Below are positions 1-6,834 of a stretch of DNA of 8,338 bases, piece after piece (the first letter of the stretch is position 1; every line of letters begins with the position of its first letter). A program made the translations under genes and the position numbers. A model generated the notes under the pieces. The model was not told the DNA's origin. It worked only from the letters and a program-made list of their open reading frames with translations, and did not search any database. The DNA is taken from assembly GCA_015662785.1 (NCBI GenBank), contig DQTM01000230.1:1-8338 (forward strand). Reading direction: 5' to 3'. This DNA is from Sulfurospirillum arcachonense (GTDB lineage Bacteria > Campylobacterota > Campylobacteria > Campylobacterales > Sulfurospirillaceae).

Positions 1-521
1 AGTGCCGCTGTTATCGTAATTCCTGAACGAGAAGTCCCTGGAATCAAAGCTATTGCTTGAGCAATTCCTATTAAAATAGCAAGTTTTATGGTTATATCAC
101 TTTCATTTTTAATTCCAACTTTTCGATCTGAAAAGAAGAGTGCTAAACCAAAAATTATGGTTGTTGCAGCTATCACTAAAGGTGAGCGTAAATTGTCACT
201 TATAAAATCATTAAAGCTAAGACCGGCAAGTCCTACTGGTATGGTTCCTATCAAAACTGCCCAACCAAGCGTACTTTCACCTACACTCTTTCTAAACTTA
301 ATCGAACTTAAAATATCTTTTATGATAGTAATTATCTCAAATTTAAAGTAATAAAGAACAGCTAAAAGACTCCCTACATGTAAAGCTACATCAAAAGCCA
401 ATCCTTGGTCATCCCATCCAAAAAGTTTTGGAACAAGAATCAGATGAGCTGAGCTCGAAATTGGTAAAAACTCAGTAAAACCCTGAATAATGCTTAAGAA
501 AAATATCTGTAAAAAATCCAA
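1..521 (-). CDS. uppP: Undecaprenyl-diphosphatase UppP (BacA family), N-terminal part, cut by window edge
   Basis: Integral membrane phosphatase that converts undecaprenyl diphosphate to the monophosphate, recycling the lipid carrier of peptidoglycan and other envelope polymers. I translated it by hand from a TTG at 521; 173 codons are present and the C-terminal part is missing. Family motifs are clear: Q13-x3-E17 leading into EFLPISSSAHL (residues 17-27, His26), and PGTSRSGIT (161-169) with the expected catalytic Arg165. Several hydrophobic segments alternate with short loops. The TTG is the only reasonable start: a TAG lies six codons upstream in frame, and MDFLQIFFLSIIQGFTEFLP matches the usual UppP N-terminus. 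A weak GGA sits about six bases before it. The SDR-like gene ends eight bases upstream, so the two are probably cotranscribed. Family assignment is secure; the exact start is slightly less so. Confidence 0.95.
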   Translation of the reverse strand, partial: MDFLQIFFLSIIQGFTEFLPISSSAHLILVPKLFGWDDQGLAFDVALHVGSLLAVLYYFKFEIITIIKDILSSIKFRKSVGESTLGWAVLIGTIPVGLAGLSFNDFISDNLRSPLVIAATTIIFGLALFFSDRKVGIKNESDITIKLAILIGIAQAIALIPGTSRSGITITAA

Positions 522-529
522 ACTATATC

Positions 530-1228
530 CTATACACTACGAGTTATGCCGCCATCTACGCGGATATTTTGACCTATTGTGTAACTTGCGTCATCACTAA
601 GTAAAAATCTAACAGTTTTTGCTATCTCTTCAACTTTTCCATAACGTTCCATAGGAATATCTTTCAAAAACTTTTCATGAACTGGTTTAGAATCTACAAA
701 TCCTGGTAAAACATTATTTATGCGTATATTGTCTTTTGCATATTTATCAGCATAGAGTTTTATGTAACTTCCAAGAGCCGCTCTCATACAAGCAGAAATT
801 GGAAAAACTGGACTTGGCTCAAAAGCTGCAAAAGTAGAGATATTGACTACACTACCACCACCTTGAGCTTGGAAAATTGGAGTTACTAGTTTTAGCATTG
901 TATTTACACTACCTATAACTATGTCTAATCCTTCATGCCAATTCTCATCACTAAGCTCAAAAAGTTCACCTTTAGCAATATATCCGGCATTGTTAACAAC
1001 TCCATCAACTCTTCCATGCTTACTCATCGTAAACTCTACTAAAGCTTTTATATCATCGCTACATGTAATACTTCCTTGAAGCCCATCTGCACCTATTGAT
1101 TTAGCAACTTCAAGTATCTGCTCTCCTCGTGACATAATCACTACTTTATATCCACTTTGAATTAACTCAATTGCACAAGCTTTTCCCATGCCCATACTTG
1201 CCGCTGTTACTATTGCTACTTTTTGCAT
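530..1228 (-). CDS. Divergent short-chain dehydrogenase/reductase-fold protein lacking the YxxxK motif
   Basis: A 232-residue Rossmann-fold protein of classical SDR length. The cofactor-binding start is TAASMGMG (residues 8-15, a TGxxxGxG variant), and NNAG (79-82) and a C-terminal GQNIRVDGGITRSV are typical of FabG-like SDRs. The active-site region is unusual. Aligning NIST (129-132) and the RAAL segment (149-152) to classical SDRs puts Thr132 at the Ser position, Ser145 at the Tyr position and Arg149 at the Lys position; the usual Asn of the tetrad is also not evident near 103-104. Cofactor binding looks intact, but ordinary NAD(P)H-dependent carbonyl reduction is doubtful. From memory, SDR-like proteins ending in the same DGGITRSV-type tail occur in other proteobacteria, so this may be a conserved subfamily; substrate unknown. 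The ATG overlaps the TAA of the upstream phosphatase gene (TAATG), with a strong GGGGAGA ribosome site at 1240-1234 inside that gene. Confidence 0.9.
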   Translation of the reverse strand: MQKVAIVTAASMGMGKACAIELIQSGYKVVIMSRGEQILEVAKSIGADGLQGSITCSDDIKALVEFTMSKHGRVDGVVNNAGYIAKGELFELSDENWHEGLDIVIGSVNTMLKLVTPIFQAQGGGSVVNISTFAAFEPSPVFPISACMRAALGSYIKLYADKYAKDNIRINNVLPGFVDSKPVHEKFLKDIPMERYGKVEEIAKTVRFLLSDDASYTIGQNIRVDGGITRSV

Positions 1229-1887
1229 TAATTTCTCCCCATCAAACTTACTAATTTTATAATTTCTATTGGGTCTTTTACAATGTATTTTGCCCCATGT
1301 TCTACCAATTCTTCTCTACCTCTAAATCCCCATAAAACTCCGATTGGCGTTATATTTGTACTATTTGCAGTTATCATATCTATCTTCATATCACCAACAA
1401 ATAGACACTCGCTAGGGTCTACATGTAACTCCTTTAGTATCTCAATAGCACCTGAAGGATCTGGTTTTCTTGGGATTCCATCTCGTATACCATAAACTGC
1501 ATCAAACTTCCAATTTCTAAGGTATTTCATTACACATTTTTTTGTAAAAGAGTTTGGTTTGTTTGATAAAACTGCCATTTTTATACCTCTTACTTGGAAA
1601 AAAGTAAGCATTTTATTTATGTTTTCATACATTTTGGTATTTTTATCAAACTGTTTTGCATAGTGTTTCTCAAAAAGAGCCAATGCCTCTTTTTGTTCAC
1701 TCGAAGTAAGAGCTGGCAAAAGGTCTCTAAAAAGTTGAGCAGCACCAAGTCCAACATAAGACTTATACTCCTCTACATGTAGAGGAGTTTTATTGTAGTG
1801 TTTAAGGACATGATTACAACTTATAGCTATATCCTCAAGAGTATCAAGCAAAGTTCCATCTAAATCAAAGATTACTGCTTTTATCAT
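1228..1887 (-). CDS. gph: HAD-superfamily phosphatase, phosphoglycolate phosphatase (Gph)-like
   Basis: A 219-residue haloacid dehalogenase-type hydrolase, the usual length for Gph/PGMB-like enzymes. Motif I is FDLDGTLLDT, with nucleophile Asp8 and acid/base Asp10. Motif II is Ser108 in VLSNKP, motif III is Lys141 in RKPDP, and motif IV is VGDMKIDM with Asp166 and Asp170. A helical cap of about residues 15-90 lies between motifs I and II, as in subclass C1 enzymes. Phosphoglycolate is the likely substrate by family resemblance, but pyrophosphate or other sugar phosphates are possible, since substrate cannot be read from the motifs. An in-frame TTG at 1899 would add four residues; I prefer the ATG at 1887, because it gives the standard MIKAVIFDLDG start and overlaps the tkt stop by one base (TAATG). 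The gene carries a 22-bp perfect palindrome (1767-1788). Confidence 0.9.
   Translation of the reverse strand: MIKAVIFDLDGTLLDTLEDIAISCNHVLKHYNKTPLHVEEYKSYVGLGAAQLFRDLLPALTSSEQKEALALFEKHYAKQFDKNTKMYENINKMLTFFQVRGIKMAVLSNKPNSFTKKCVMKYLRNWKFDAVYGIRDGIPRKPDPSGAIEILKELHVDPSECLFVGDMKIDMITANSTNITPIGVLWGFRGREELVEHGAKYIVKDPIEIIKLVSLMGRN
1767..1788. repeat. 22-bp perfect palindrome inside the HAD phosphatase gene
   Basis: The half-site ACTCCTCTACA (1767-1777) is followed immediately by its exact reverse complement (1778-1788); the next pair outward (T1766/T1789) breaks the symmetry. Its core is a TACATGTA unit. It encodes the T-P-L-H-V-E-E part of the cap domain (about residues 34-40). As RNA it could form a nine-pair stem with a CAUG loop. 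On the plus strand TTTATT follows the stem, giving a weak terminator-like shape for antisense transcripts only. Confidence 0.8.
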
Positions 1888-3860
1888 TACGCTTGGCAAC
1901 TACCGTTGTCTTTATACTCTACTCCAACTAATTCACAAGCTTTTTTTGTTATATTTGCTTCAGTGAAACCAAACTTTTTAAACAGTTTATCAGCTGGACT
2001 TGATGCTCCAAAACGCGTCATACAGATAACATCATCAGCAAATCTATACCATTCAACTCCTGAACCTGCTTCAACTGCAAGAACTTTTGTTTTAGGATCT
2101 ATGATAGAGTCTATATATGCTTTGTCTTGCTCAACAAGTAGGTCAAAACAAGGAACACTTACAATGTTTGCATTAACTCCAAGTTTTTCTAATGCACAAG
2201 CAGCTCTTAAACATGGATAAACTTCACTACCGCTTGCTATTAAAGTAACTGTTGCATTTTCTCTTTTAGTCAGTAGATAACCACCATTTTCAACATCACC
2301 TATCTCTCTTTTGTCTTTTAAAACTGTAAGTTTCTGGCGAGAACATACAAAAGAGGCAGGAGCATTCATGCTAAGTGCTTTTTTCCAAGACTTTACATTT
2401 TCAGTAGCATCTGCTGGACGATATGTATAAAAGTTTGGTAAAGCTCTATATTGGCTTAACTGCTCAATTGGTTGGTGAGTTGGTCCATCTTCGCCTACAC
2501 CAATACTATCGTGAGTCCAAACATAAAAAGTTTTTAAACTCATCAACGCACTCAATCTTGCTGCTGGTTTTAAATAATCACTAAAGATAAAAAATGTAGC
2601 AGAAAAAGGAACAAAAAGACCATAAAGAGCAAAGGCATTATTGATTGCAGCCATAGAGTGCTCACGAATACCAAAGTGAATGTTTCTTCCATAAGGGAAA
2701 TCTCCCATGCCTTTTAACTCACTCTTATTTGATGGTCCAAGATCAGCACTTCCACCAATGAAACCGGGAACTGCTTTAGCAATTGCATTTAAAATTTGTC
2801 CATTACTGTCACGTGTAGCAACACCTTTGCCATCTTCGTATGTCGGATACTCAATTTTTTCTAAAGAAGGGTTTAAAAGATTGTTTAAAAGAGTTTTTTG
2901 CTCATCATTAAGCTCATTTTCTACCACTTTATTCCACTGTGATTGTGCTAAATCACCTTTTTCAATAGCACACTCAAATCTTGCTTTTACATCCTCAGGA
3001 ACAAAAAACTTTTGCTCTGGGTCAAATCCAGCTTTTTTCTTTGAATTTGCTATCTCTTCATCACCTAAAGGAGCACCATGTGAATGATGACTACCTTCCA
3101 TTTTGCAACTTCCTTTTGCTATTACTGTATCTGCTATTATAAGTAGAGGCTTAGTTTGTTCTTTAGAATTCACTAACACTGCATTTATCTCATCAAAGTT
3201 ATGCCCATCAATGCGAGCTACTTGCCAACCTTGAGCTTCAAATCTCTGCTTAACATCTTCACTCCAAGCTATGTCTGTACTTCCTTCGATAGTTATCTCA
3301 TTTGAATCATAAATAAGAACTAAATTATCAAGGTTTAAGTGTCCTGCAAATGCACATGCTTCATAACTTATACCCTCTTGTAGGTCTCCATCACCACAAA
3401 GGCAGTAGACTTTATGGTCAATTACTGTGGCAGTGTCACTATTTAAAATGTTACCTGCATATTTTGCTGCCATTGCAAAACCAACTGCATTTGTAACCCC
3501 TTGTCCTAATGGTCCTGTTGTTACTTCAACTCCTGGAACATCTCCGTACTCAGGATGACCTGGAGTTTTACTGCCAAGCTGTCTAAACTCTTTTAAATCT
3601 TCCAAACTCAAATCATATCCACTCAAATGTAAAAATGAGTAAACTAGACTTGATGTATGTCCACCACTAAAAACTAGCCTATCTCTGTTTAACCATTTTG
3701 TATCTTTTGGGTTATGCTTAACGTGACGGCTTAAAACAGTTACAATATCTGCTAGCCCCATAGGAGCCCCTGGATGTCCACTATTTGCTTGTTGTACCAT
3801 ATCAGCACATAAAAATCTAATCGTATCAGCTTGCTTTTGTAACATTAACTTATCTTCCAC
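1887..3860 (-). CDS. tkt: Transketolase
   Basis: Thiamine diphosphate-dependent transfer of two-carbon ketol units in the non-oxidative pentose phosphate pathway; cytosolic. At 657 residues it is full length and has the three expected domains. The substrate and cofactor His residues are in NSGHPGAP (His29), GGHTS (His68) and TPGHP (His102). The ThDP/metal motif starts at GDGDLQEG (157-164) and ends at Asn187. The catalytic Glu is Glu400 in HFGIREHSMAA, followed by THDSIGVGEDGPTHQP (449-464), a transketolase signature. The C-terminal domain, from about 530, contains IASGSEV. The chosen start is GTG at 3860, with AAAGGA (3872-3867) six bases upstream; ATG at 3845 (MLQKQADTIRF) is an alternative that removes five residues. 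The ispA stop lies three bases upstream, and the tkt stop overlaps the phosphatase start. No Calvin-cycle or other accessory context is seen. Confidence 0.98.
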   Translation of the reverse strand: MEDKLMLQKQADTIRFLCADMVQQANSGHPGAPMGLADIVTVLSRHVKHNPKDTKWLNRDRLVFSGGHTSSLVYSFLHLSGYDLSLEDLKEFRQLGSKTPGHPEYGDVPGVEVTTGPLGQGVTNAVGFAMAAKYAGNILNSDTATVIDHKVYCLCGDGDLQEGISYEACAFAGHLNLDNLVLIYDSNEITIEGSTDIAWSEDVKQRFEAQGWQVARIDGHNFDEINAVLVNSKEQTKPLLIIADTVIAKGSCKMEGSHHSHGAPLGDEEIANSKKKAGFDPEQKFFVPEDVKARFECAIEKGDLAQSQWNKVVENELNDEQKTLLNNLLNPSLEKIEYPTYEDGKGVATRDSNGQILNAIAKAVPGFIGGSADLGPSNKSELKGMGDFPYGRNIHFGIREHSMAAINNAFALYGLFVPFSATFFIFSDYLKPAARLSALMSLKTFYVWTHDSIGVGEDGPTHQPIEQLSQYRALPNFYTYRPADATENVKSWKKALSMNAPASFVCSRQKLTVLKDKREIGDVENGGYLLTKRENATVTLIASGSEVYPCLRAACALEKLGVNANIVSVPCFDLLVEQDKAYIDSIIDPKTKVLAVEAGSGVEWYRFADDVICMTRFGASSPADKLFKKFGFTEANITKKACELVGVEYKDNGSCQA

Positions 3861-3863
3861 ATC

Positions 3864-4709
3864 TTATCCTTTAAAATAATCACTTATAATTTTTTGTAGT
3901 ACTTTTGCTAGATTACCATCTAACTTACTCGTATCATTATTTAACTCTTTTATGAGTCTACTCTTCTCACGAGAAGCTCCATCAACTCCAAGTAGATTTA
4001 CAAAAGAGTTCTTATGCTCATCGTTACCTGTTGGCTTACCTGCTTCATCACTACTCTGTGTTGCATCTATAATGTCATCTTGCACCTGAAACAAAAGTCC
4101 AAGCTTCAATCCAAAATCATAAATAACTTTTTGCTTTATCTCATCTAATCCACCTATAACTGCACCCATAAGAAGTGAAGCTGCTATTAGTTTTGCAGTT
4201 TTGTTTACATGTAAGAACTTCAACTGCTCTAAAGTAAGCTTTTTGTTTTCAAACTTACAGTCAATAGCTTGTCCTATGATCATACCACTAATGCCACCAT
4301 CTCGTGCTAAAATAGAAATTAGTTTCACCTTTACTTCATCACTTAAAGGTGCATTTGCTAGCATATAAAAAGCGTGTGTATTTAATGCATCTCCAACCAA
4401 TATGGCTGTTACTTCATCATAAGTCACATGAAGAGTTGGATGTCCTCTACGAAAACTTGCATCATCCATAGAAGGTAAGTCATCATGAACAAGTGAATAA
4501 GTATGAAGCATCTCAACTCCAAGTGCAACATGCATTGCATTTTTAACTAACAGTGGTGCTGTATTTTGCACAACACTAAGAAGTAACAATGGACGAAATC
4601 TTTTTCCACCAGCATCAAGTATCTCACCCAAAGCTTGATTAAAATCAGGATGAAAACTATCAACTTGAGGAAGATTGTTTTTTAAAAATTTTTCAAAATC
4701 TTCTATCAT
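3864..4709 (-). CDS. ispA: Polyprenyl diphosphate synthase, farnesyl/geranylgeranyl diphosphate synthase type
   Basis: Short-chain trans-prenyl diphosphate synthase that condenses isopentenyl diphosphate with an allylic diphosphate, giving C15 (or C20) precursors for undecaprenyl phosphate and quinone chains. Numbered from ATG 4709 it has 281 residues. Substrate motifs are GGKRFRP (34-40), the first Asp-rich motif DDLPSMDD (76-83) followed by RRGHP, GQAID (146-150), Lys170 and Thr171, and the second Asp-rich motif FQVQDDIID (207-215). The two-residue spacing inside the first DDxxxxD motif is typical of bacterial farnesyl synthases. Motifs alone do not fix chain length, so C15 versus C20 is open. 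A TTG at 4712 would add one residue; ATG 4709 is preferred, because it shares a base with the TGA of the PDZ gene (TGATG) and has AGGA five bases upstream. Confidence 0.93.
   Translation of the reverse strand: MIEDFEKFLKNNLPQVDSFHPDFNQALGEILDAGGKRFRPLLLLSVVQNTAPLLVKNAMHVALGVEMLHTYSLVHDDLPSMDDASFRRGHPTLHVTYDEVTAILVGDALNTHAFYMLANAPLSDEVKVKLISILARDGGISGMIIGQAIDCKFENKKLTLEQLKFLHVNKTAKLIAASLLMGAVIGGLDEIKQKVIYDFGLKLGLLFQVQDDIIDATQSSDEAGKPTGNDEHKNSFVNLLGVDGASREKSRLIKELNNDTSKLDGNLAKVLQKIISDYFKG
3867..3872 (-). promoter_or_regulatory. Ribosome-binding site supporting a GTG start for tkt
   Basis: AAAGGA (3872-3867) lies within the last codons of ispA and is six bases from the GTG at 3860. The competing ATG at 3845 has only a GGAAG eight bases ahead, so the GTG is favoured without excluding the other. 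Confidence 0.5.
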
Positions 4710-5722
4710 CAAAGTCCTATTTTTACAAAAAATTGAAAATCATTTCTATCAAAAAGAAGTTGTGCCTCTTTTGACTTTAATTTTGAAAGGTACTCTTTTA
4801 TATCACTTTGACTCTCTATCATTTTGTGGTCAATCTGTATTAGCTTGTCGCCTATTTTTAATCCACTCATTTGGGCATAACTCTTTTTTGTTATTTTTAC
4901 TATTTTCATCTCTTTATCAAAAAAGAGACCTTGTTTCTCTAAAAACGAATCACTCAAATAACCTCCACCCATACGTGAACGAACTACTGAACTTCTTTTT
5001 AATTTATGTTTGCCTCTTAAGAGTTCTATATTTATGATAGCTTTAGGTTTTGAAAATAGTACTGTTTGATTGAGTTGTTTTAAAGAGGTTACTTTTTTGC
5101 CATTTATTTTTAAAATCTTATCGTCTACATGTAAGAGTTGATTGGGGTAGAAAGGATCTCTACTTTTTACTACAAAATTATCTGCTTTTTTTTCAAATCT
5201 TACACCAATGTCTCCATAATAAACATCTTTGCTCTTAATAAATCTTTCAATATATTCACTACCTATGAACGAACCAGCCCCAATGCCAATACCATATACT
5301 TCACAGCACAAACAAGAAATGATACTGTTTTCATCTAGTTTTGCATTTTGAAGATAAAAGCTATCTAACAAGTCTCCACTTTTTGCAAAATTTCCTGCAT
5401 ATAAAGATGTATCATCCATTCCAGCTATCCACTCTCCAAGTTTAAGTGCATGTGTACTCTTTAGCTTTACTGGTTTAAGAGTTTTTTTGGATTGAAATAG
5501 ATATAAATTTAAAAAGGGGTCAAACTTTACAAAAGCTACTTTTGGTTTAGTTTGCGAGTAAGCAACAGCCAAGTGTTTTGAAACTGCAACAGCCCTAAGG
5601 TTACCGAAATAAACAAATGATTGCTTGTTTTTTTGGTAGCACTGTCTAAAATCAGGGTATGTAAAACTTGCAGAGTTTGCAACTTGAAAAATCAGAAAAA
5701 GGGAAATAACCAAACGTATCAT
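4709..5722 (-). CDS. Secreted or periplasmic protein with two PDZ domains; N-terminal half possibly a degenerate trypsin-like domain
   Basis: A 337-residue protein of unknown function. The N-terminus (MIRLVISLFLIFQVANSAS) is a signal peptide, probably cut after ANS, so the product should be periplasmic or envelope-bound. Two PDZ-like domains follow: about 169-250 (LLHVDDKILKINGKKV core) and about 264-335 (SYAQMSGLKIGDKLIQIDHK core). Residues 40-160 keep an HtrA-like order: a segment AVAVSKHLAVAYSQT, then FDPFLNLYLF, then LKLGEWIAGM, then a C-terminal EVYGIGIGAGS; the catalytic His and Asp are not where an active protease needs them. A CLCC cluster lies at 137-140. I chose ATG 5722 over ATG 5728: AAGGA (5735-5731) is eight bases from 5722 but only two from 5728. 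From memory a PDZ protein sits at the same place in Campylobacter jejuni. Downstream ispA overlaps by one base. Confidence 0.85.
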   Translation of the reverse strand: MIRLVISLFLIFQVANSASFTYPDFRQCYQKNKQSFVYFGNLRAVAVSKHLAVAYSQTKPKVAFVKFDPFLNLYLFQSKKTLKPVKLKSTHALKLGEWIAGMDDTSLYAGNFAKSGDLLDSFYLQNAKLDENSIISCLCCEVYGIGIGAGSFIGSEYIERFIKSKDVYYGDIGVRFEKKADNFVVKSRDPFYPNQLLHVDDKILKINGKKVTSLKQLNQTVLFSKPKAIINIELLRGKHKLKRSSVVRSRMGGGYLSDSFLEKQGLFFDKEMKIVKITKKSYAQMSGLKIGDKLIQIDHKMIESQSDIKEYLSKLKSKEAQLLFDRNDFQFFVKIGL

Positions 5723-5730
5723 ATACATTG

Positions 5731-5735
5731 TCCTT
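5731..5735 (-). promoter_or_regulatory. Ribosome-binding site that sets the start of the PDZ gene
   Basis: AAGGA on the minus strand (5735-5731) overlaps the ybaB stop codon. It is eight bases from ATG 5722 but only two from ATG 5728, favouring the shorter product, which starts directly with a typical signal peptide (MIRLVISLFLIF). Confidence 0.6.
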
Positions 5736-6045
5736 ATTTACCGAAGCCACCCATGCCTTGAAGCATCTGTGAAGCCGCGAGTTTTTTACTATCTTCTACC
5801 ATTTTTATAGCATCATTTGTCGCACTCATAAGAAGAATTTGTAATGACTCTTTGTCACTCAAAAGAGAGTCATCTATAGTTATATCGTTTACTTCGCCTT
5901 CTCCATCAATGCTGATACTAACTAATCCACCACCACTTTTTGCAGTGTAAACTTTACCTTTTGCATCTTCTTGCATTTTTTGAGCGTTTTTCTGTGCTTC
6001 TTGGAGCATCTCACCCATTTTTGAAAAATCCATACCTTCAAACAT
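5734..6045 (-). CDS. ybaB: Nucleoid-associated protein, YbaB/EbfC family
   Basis: A small DNA-binding protein of 103 residues, the normal family size, which forms homodimers and coats or bridges DNA. It shows the family pattern: an N-terminal amphipathic helix rich in Met, Gln and Lys (FSKMGEMLQEAQKNAQKMQE), a central three-strand sheet (KVYTAKSGGGLVSISIDGEG, then VNDITID), and a C-terminal helix (LLSDKESLQILLMSATNDAI) ending in a Met/Gly-rich tail GMGGFGK. The start is ATG 6045, with AGGAA eight bases upstream; Met5 is a weaker option. Seventeen bases separate it from panD. Its stop codon overlaps the ribosome-binding site of the PDZ gene. In many other bacteria ybaB lies beside dnaX and recR; that context is absent here. 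Confidence 0.93.
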   Translation of the reverse strand: MFEGMDFSKMGEMLQEAQKNAQKMQEDAKGKVYTAKSGGGLVSISIDGEGEVNDITIDDSLLSDKESLQILLMSATNDAIKMVEDSKKLAASQMLQGMGGFGK

Positions 6046-6062
6046 TAATTATTTCCTAATTA

Positions 6063-6428
6063 TTAAATAAAATCTCTTATCTCATCTATATTGTTATTTT
6101 CATCTACTAATACAACGTGTGGCTTGAACTCGTTTCTCTCGGCTTCATTCATACTAGCATATGCTATGATGATGATTCTATCGCCTATTTCTGCTTTTCT
6201 TGCAGCGGCTCCATTTAGACAAATATCTTTTTTGCCTCGCTCACCCTCTATAACATAAGTACTAAATCTTTCACCATTATTTATGTTTACTATCTCTACT
6301 TTTTGACCTACAATTAGCTTTGAAGCTTCCATAAGGTTTTTATCTACTGTAATTGAACCTACGTAATTCAGGTTTGCATCAGTTACTGTTGCTCTGTGAA
6401 TTTTTCCATATAACATTTCAAATGTCAT
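6063..6428 (-). CDS. panD: Aspartate 1-decarboxylase precursor
   Basis: Pyruvoyl-dependent enzyme that decarboxylates L-aspartate to beta-alanine for pantothenate and coenzyme A synthesis. The 121-residue proenzyme should self-cleave between Gly24 and Ser25 in NYVGSITVD, converting Ser25 to the pyruvoyl group. Numbering from this ATG places Gly24/Ser25, Lys9, Arg54, Tyr58 and Asn72-Gly-Ala-Ala-Ala exactly where the Escherichia coli enzyme has them, which supports both function and start. An AAGG ribosome site lies about ten bases upstream, in the 11-bp gap after the ferredoxin gene. No other pantothenate genes are visible in the window. Confidence 0.97.
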   Translation of the reverse strand: MTFEMLYGKIHRATVTDANLNYVGSITVDKNLMEASKLIVGQKVEIVNINNGERFSTYVIEGERGKKDICLNGAAARKAEIGDRIIIIAYASMNEAERNEFKPHVVLVDENNNIDEIRDFI

Positions 6429-6439
6429 TTTTTCTACCT

Positions 6440-6814
6440 TTACCCTTGTGCCATTTCCATCATTTTTAGAGGGCTAATTGCCTCGTCCCAATACTCATCT
6501 GTAATGATATATTCCTTAACTGGATTACCTTTGATGATATGTTCATCTATTATTTTATCTATTTTTTCCTTAGTAAGTCCAATGTACATATGATGCCCAG
6601 GCTCAATCAACATAACAGGCCCCATTTGGCAACGATTTAGACATGCTGTTCTTATTGGATGAACTGTTGTTGTAACGCCCATTACCATTAGCTTATTTGA
6701 CATGTATTGATAAAGTTCACGAGTTTGAGCATTTACGCAACTTGGCTTTGGCATACCCGGAGGTGAGCTCTGTTCACACTTAAATATATAAAATGCAGGT
6801 TGTGGAATTCCCAT
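6440..6814 (-). CDS. Thioredoxin-like [2Fe-2S] ferredoxin
   Basis: A 124-residue standalone member of the thioredoxin-fold [2Fe-2S] ferredoxins, related to the NuoE subunit of complex I. The four cluster ligands are visible as Cys13-x12-Cys26-x31-Cys58-x3-Cys62, close to the spacing recalled for the Aquifex aeolicus protein. Supporting context is the start PAFYIFKCEQ, and TACLNRCQMGPVMLIEPG around the last two Cys, followed by YIGLT and a helix. After about residue 90 there is a tail with VKEYIITDEYWDEAISP. It is cytosolic and probably carries one electron; the partner cannot be read from the sequence, as panD and ybaB are not redox genes. It is first in a nine-gene run, with a candidate promoter just upstream and AGGA six bases before ATG 6814. 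Confidence 0.9.
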   Translation of the reverse strand: MGIPQPAFYIFKCEQSSPPGMPKPSCVNAQTRELYQYMSNKLMVMGVTTTVHPIRTACLNRCQMGPVMLIEPGHHMYIGLTKEKIDKIIDEHIIKGNPVKEYIITDEYWDEAISPLKMMEMAQG

Positions 6815-6834
6815 AATAATCCTTTATAGACTTC

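Noticed and set aside
1..521. uppP as a pseudogene because no ATG start is present
   Set aside because: A TTG fits the family N-terminus exactly, and the frame is intact to the window edge with both catalytic motifs.
1671..1695. Inverted repeat CAAAAAGAG / CTCTTTTTG with a seven-base loop, terminator-like
   Set aside because: It is in the middle of the phosphatase gene, only three G/C pairs sit in each arm, and the repeat follows from the codons for K-E-A-L-A-L-F; not convincing as a terminator.
2871..2894. Direct repeat GTTTAAAAGA twice in tkt
   Set aside because: It encodes neighbouring Leu-Leu-Asn units in a linker and has no wider pattern; treated as chance.
4909..4928. Hairpin TCTCTTT / AAAGAGA with a six-base loop
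   Set aside because: A/T-rich seven-base arms inside the PDZ gene; such pairs are common by chance at this composition.
88..5338. Open frames on the plus strand (for example 88-351, 1283-1495, 1906-2220, 2707-3087, 4675-5037, 5138-5338) and 7275-7511
   Set aside because: All lie opposite well-supported minus-strand genes, lack family motifs and have composition expected of antisense shadows.
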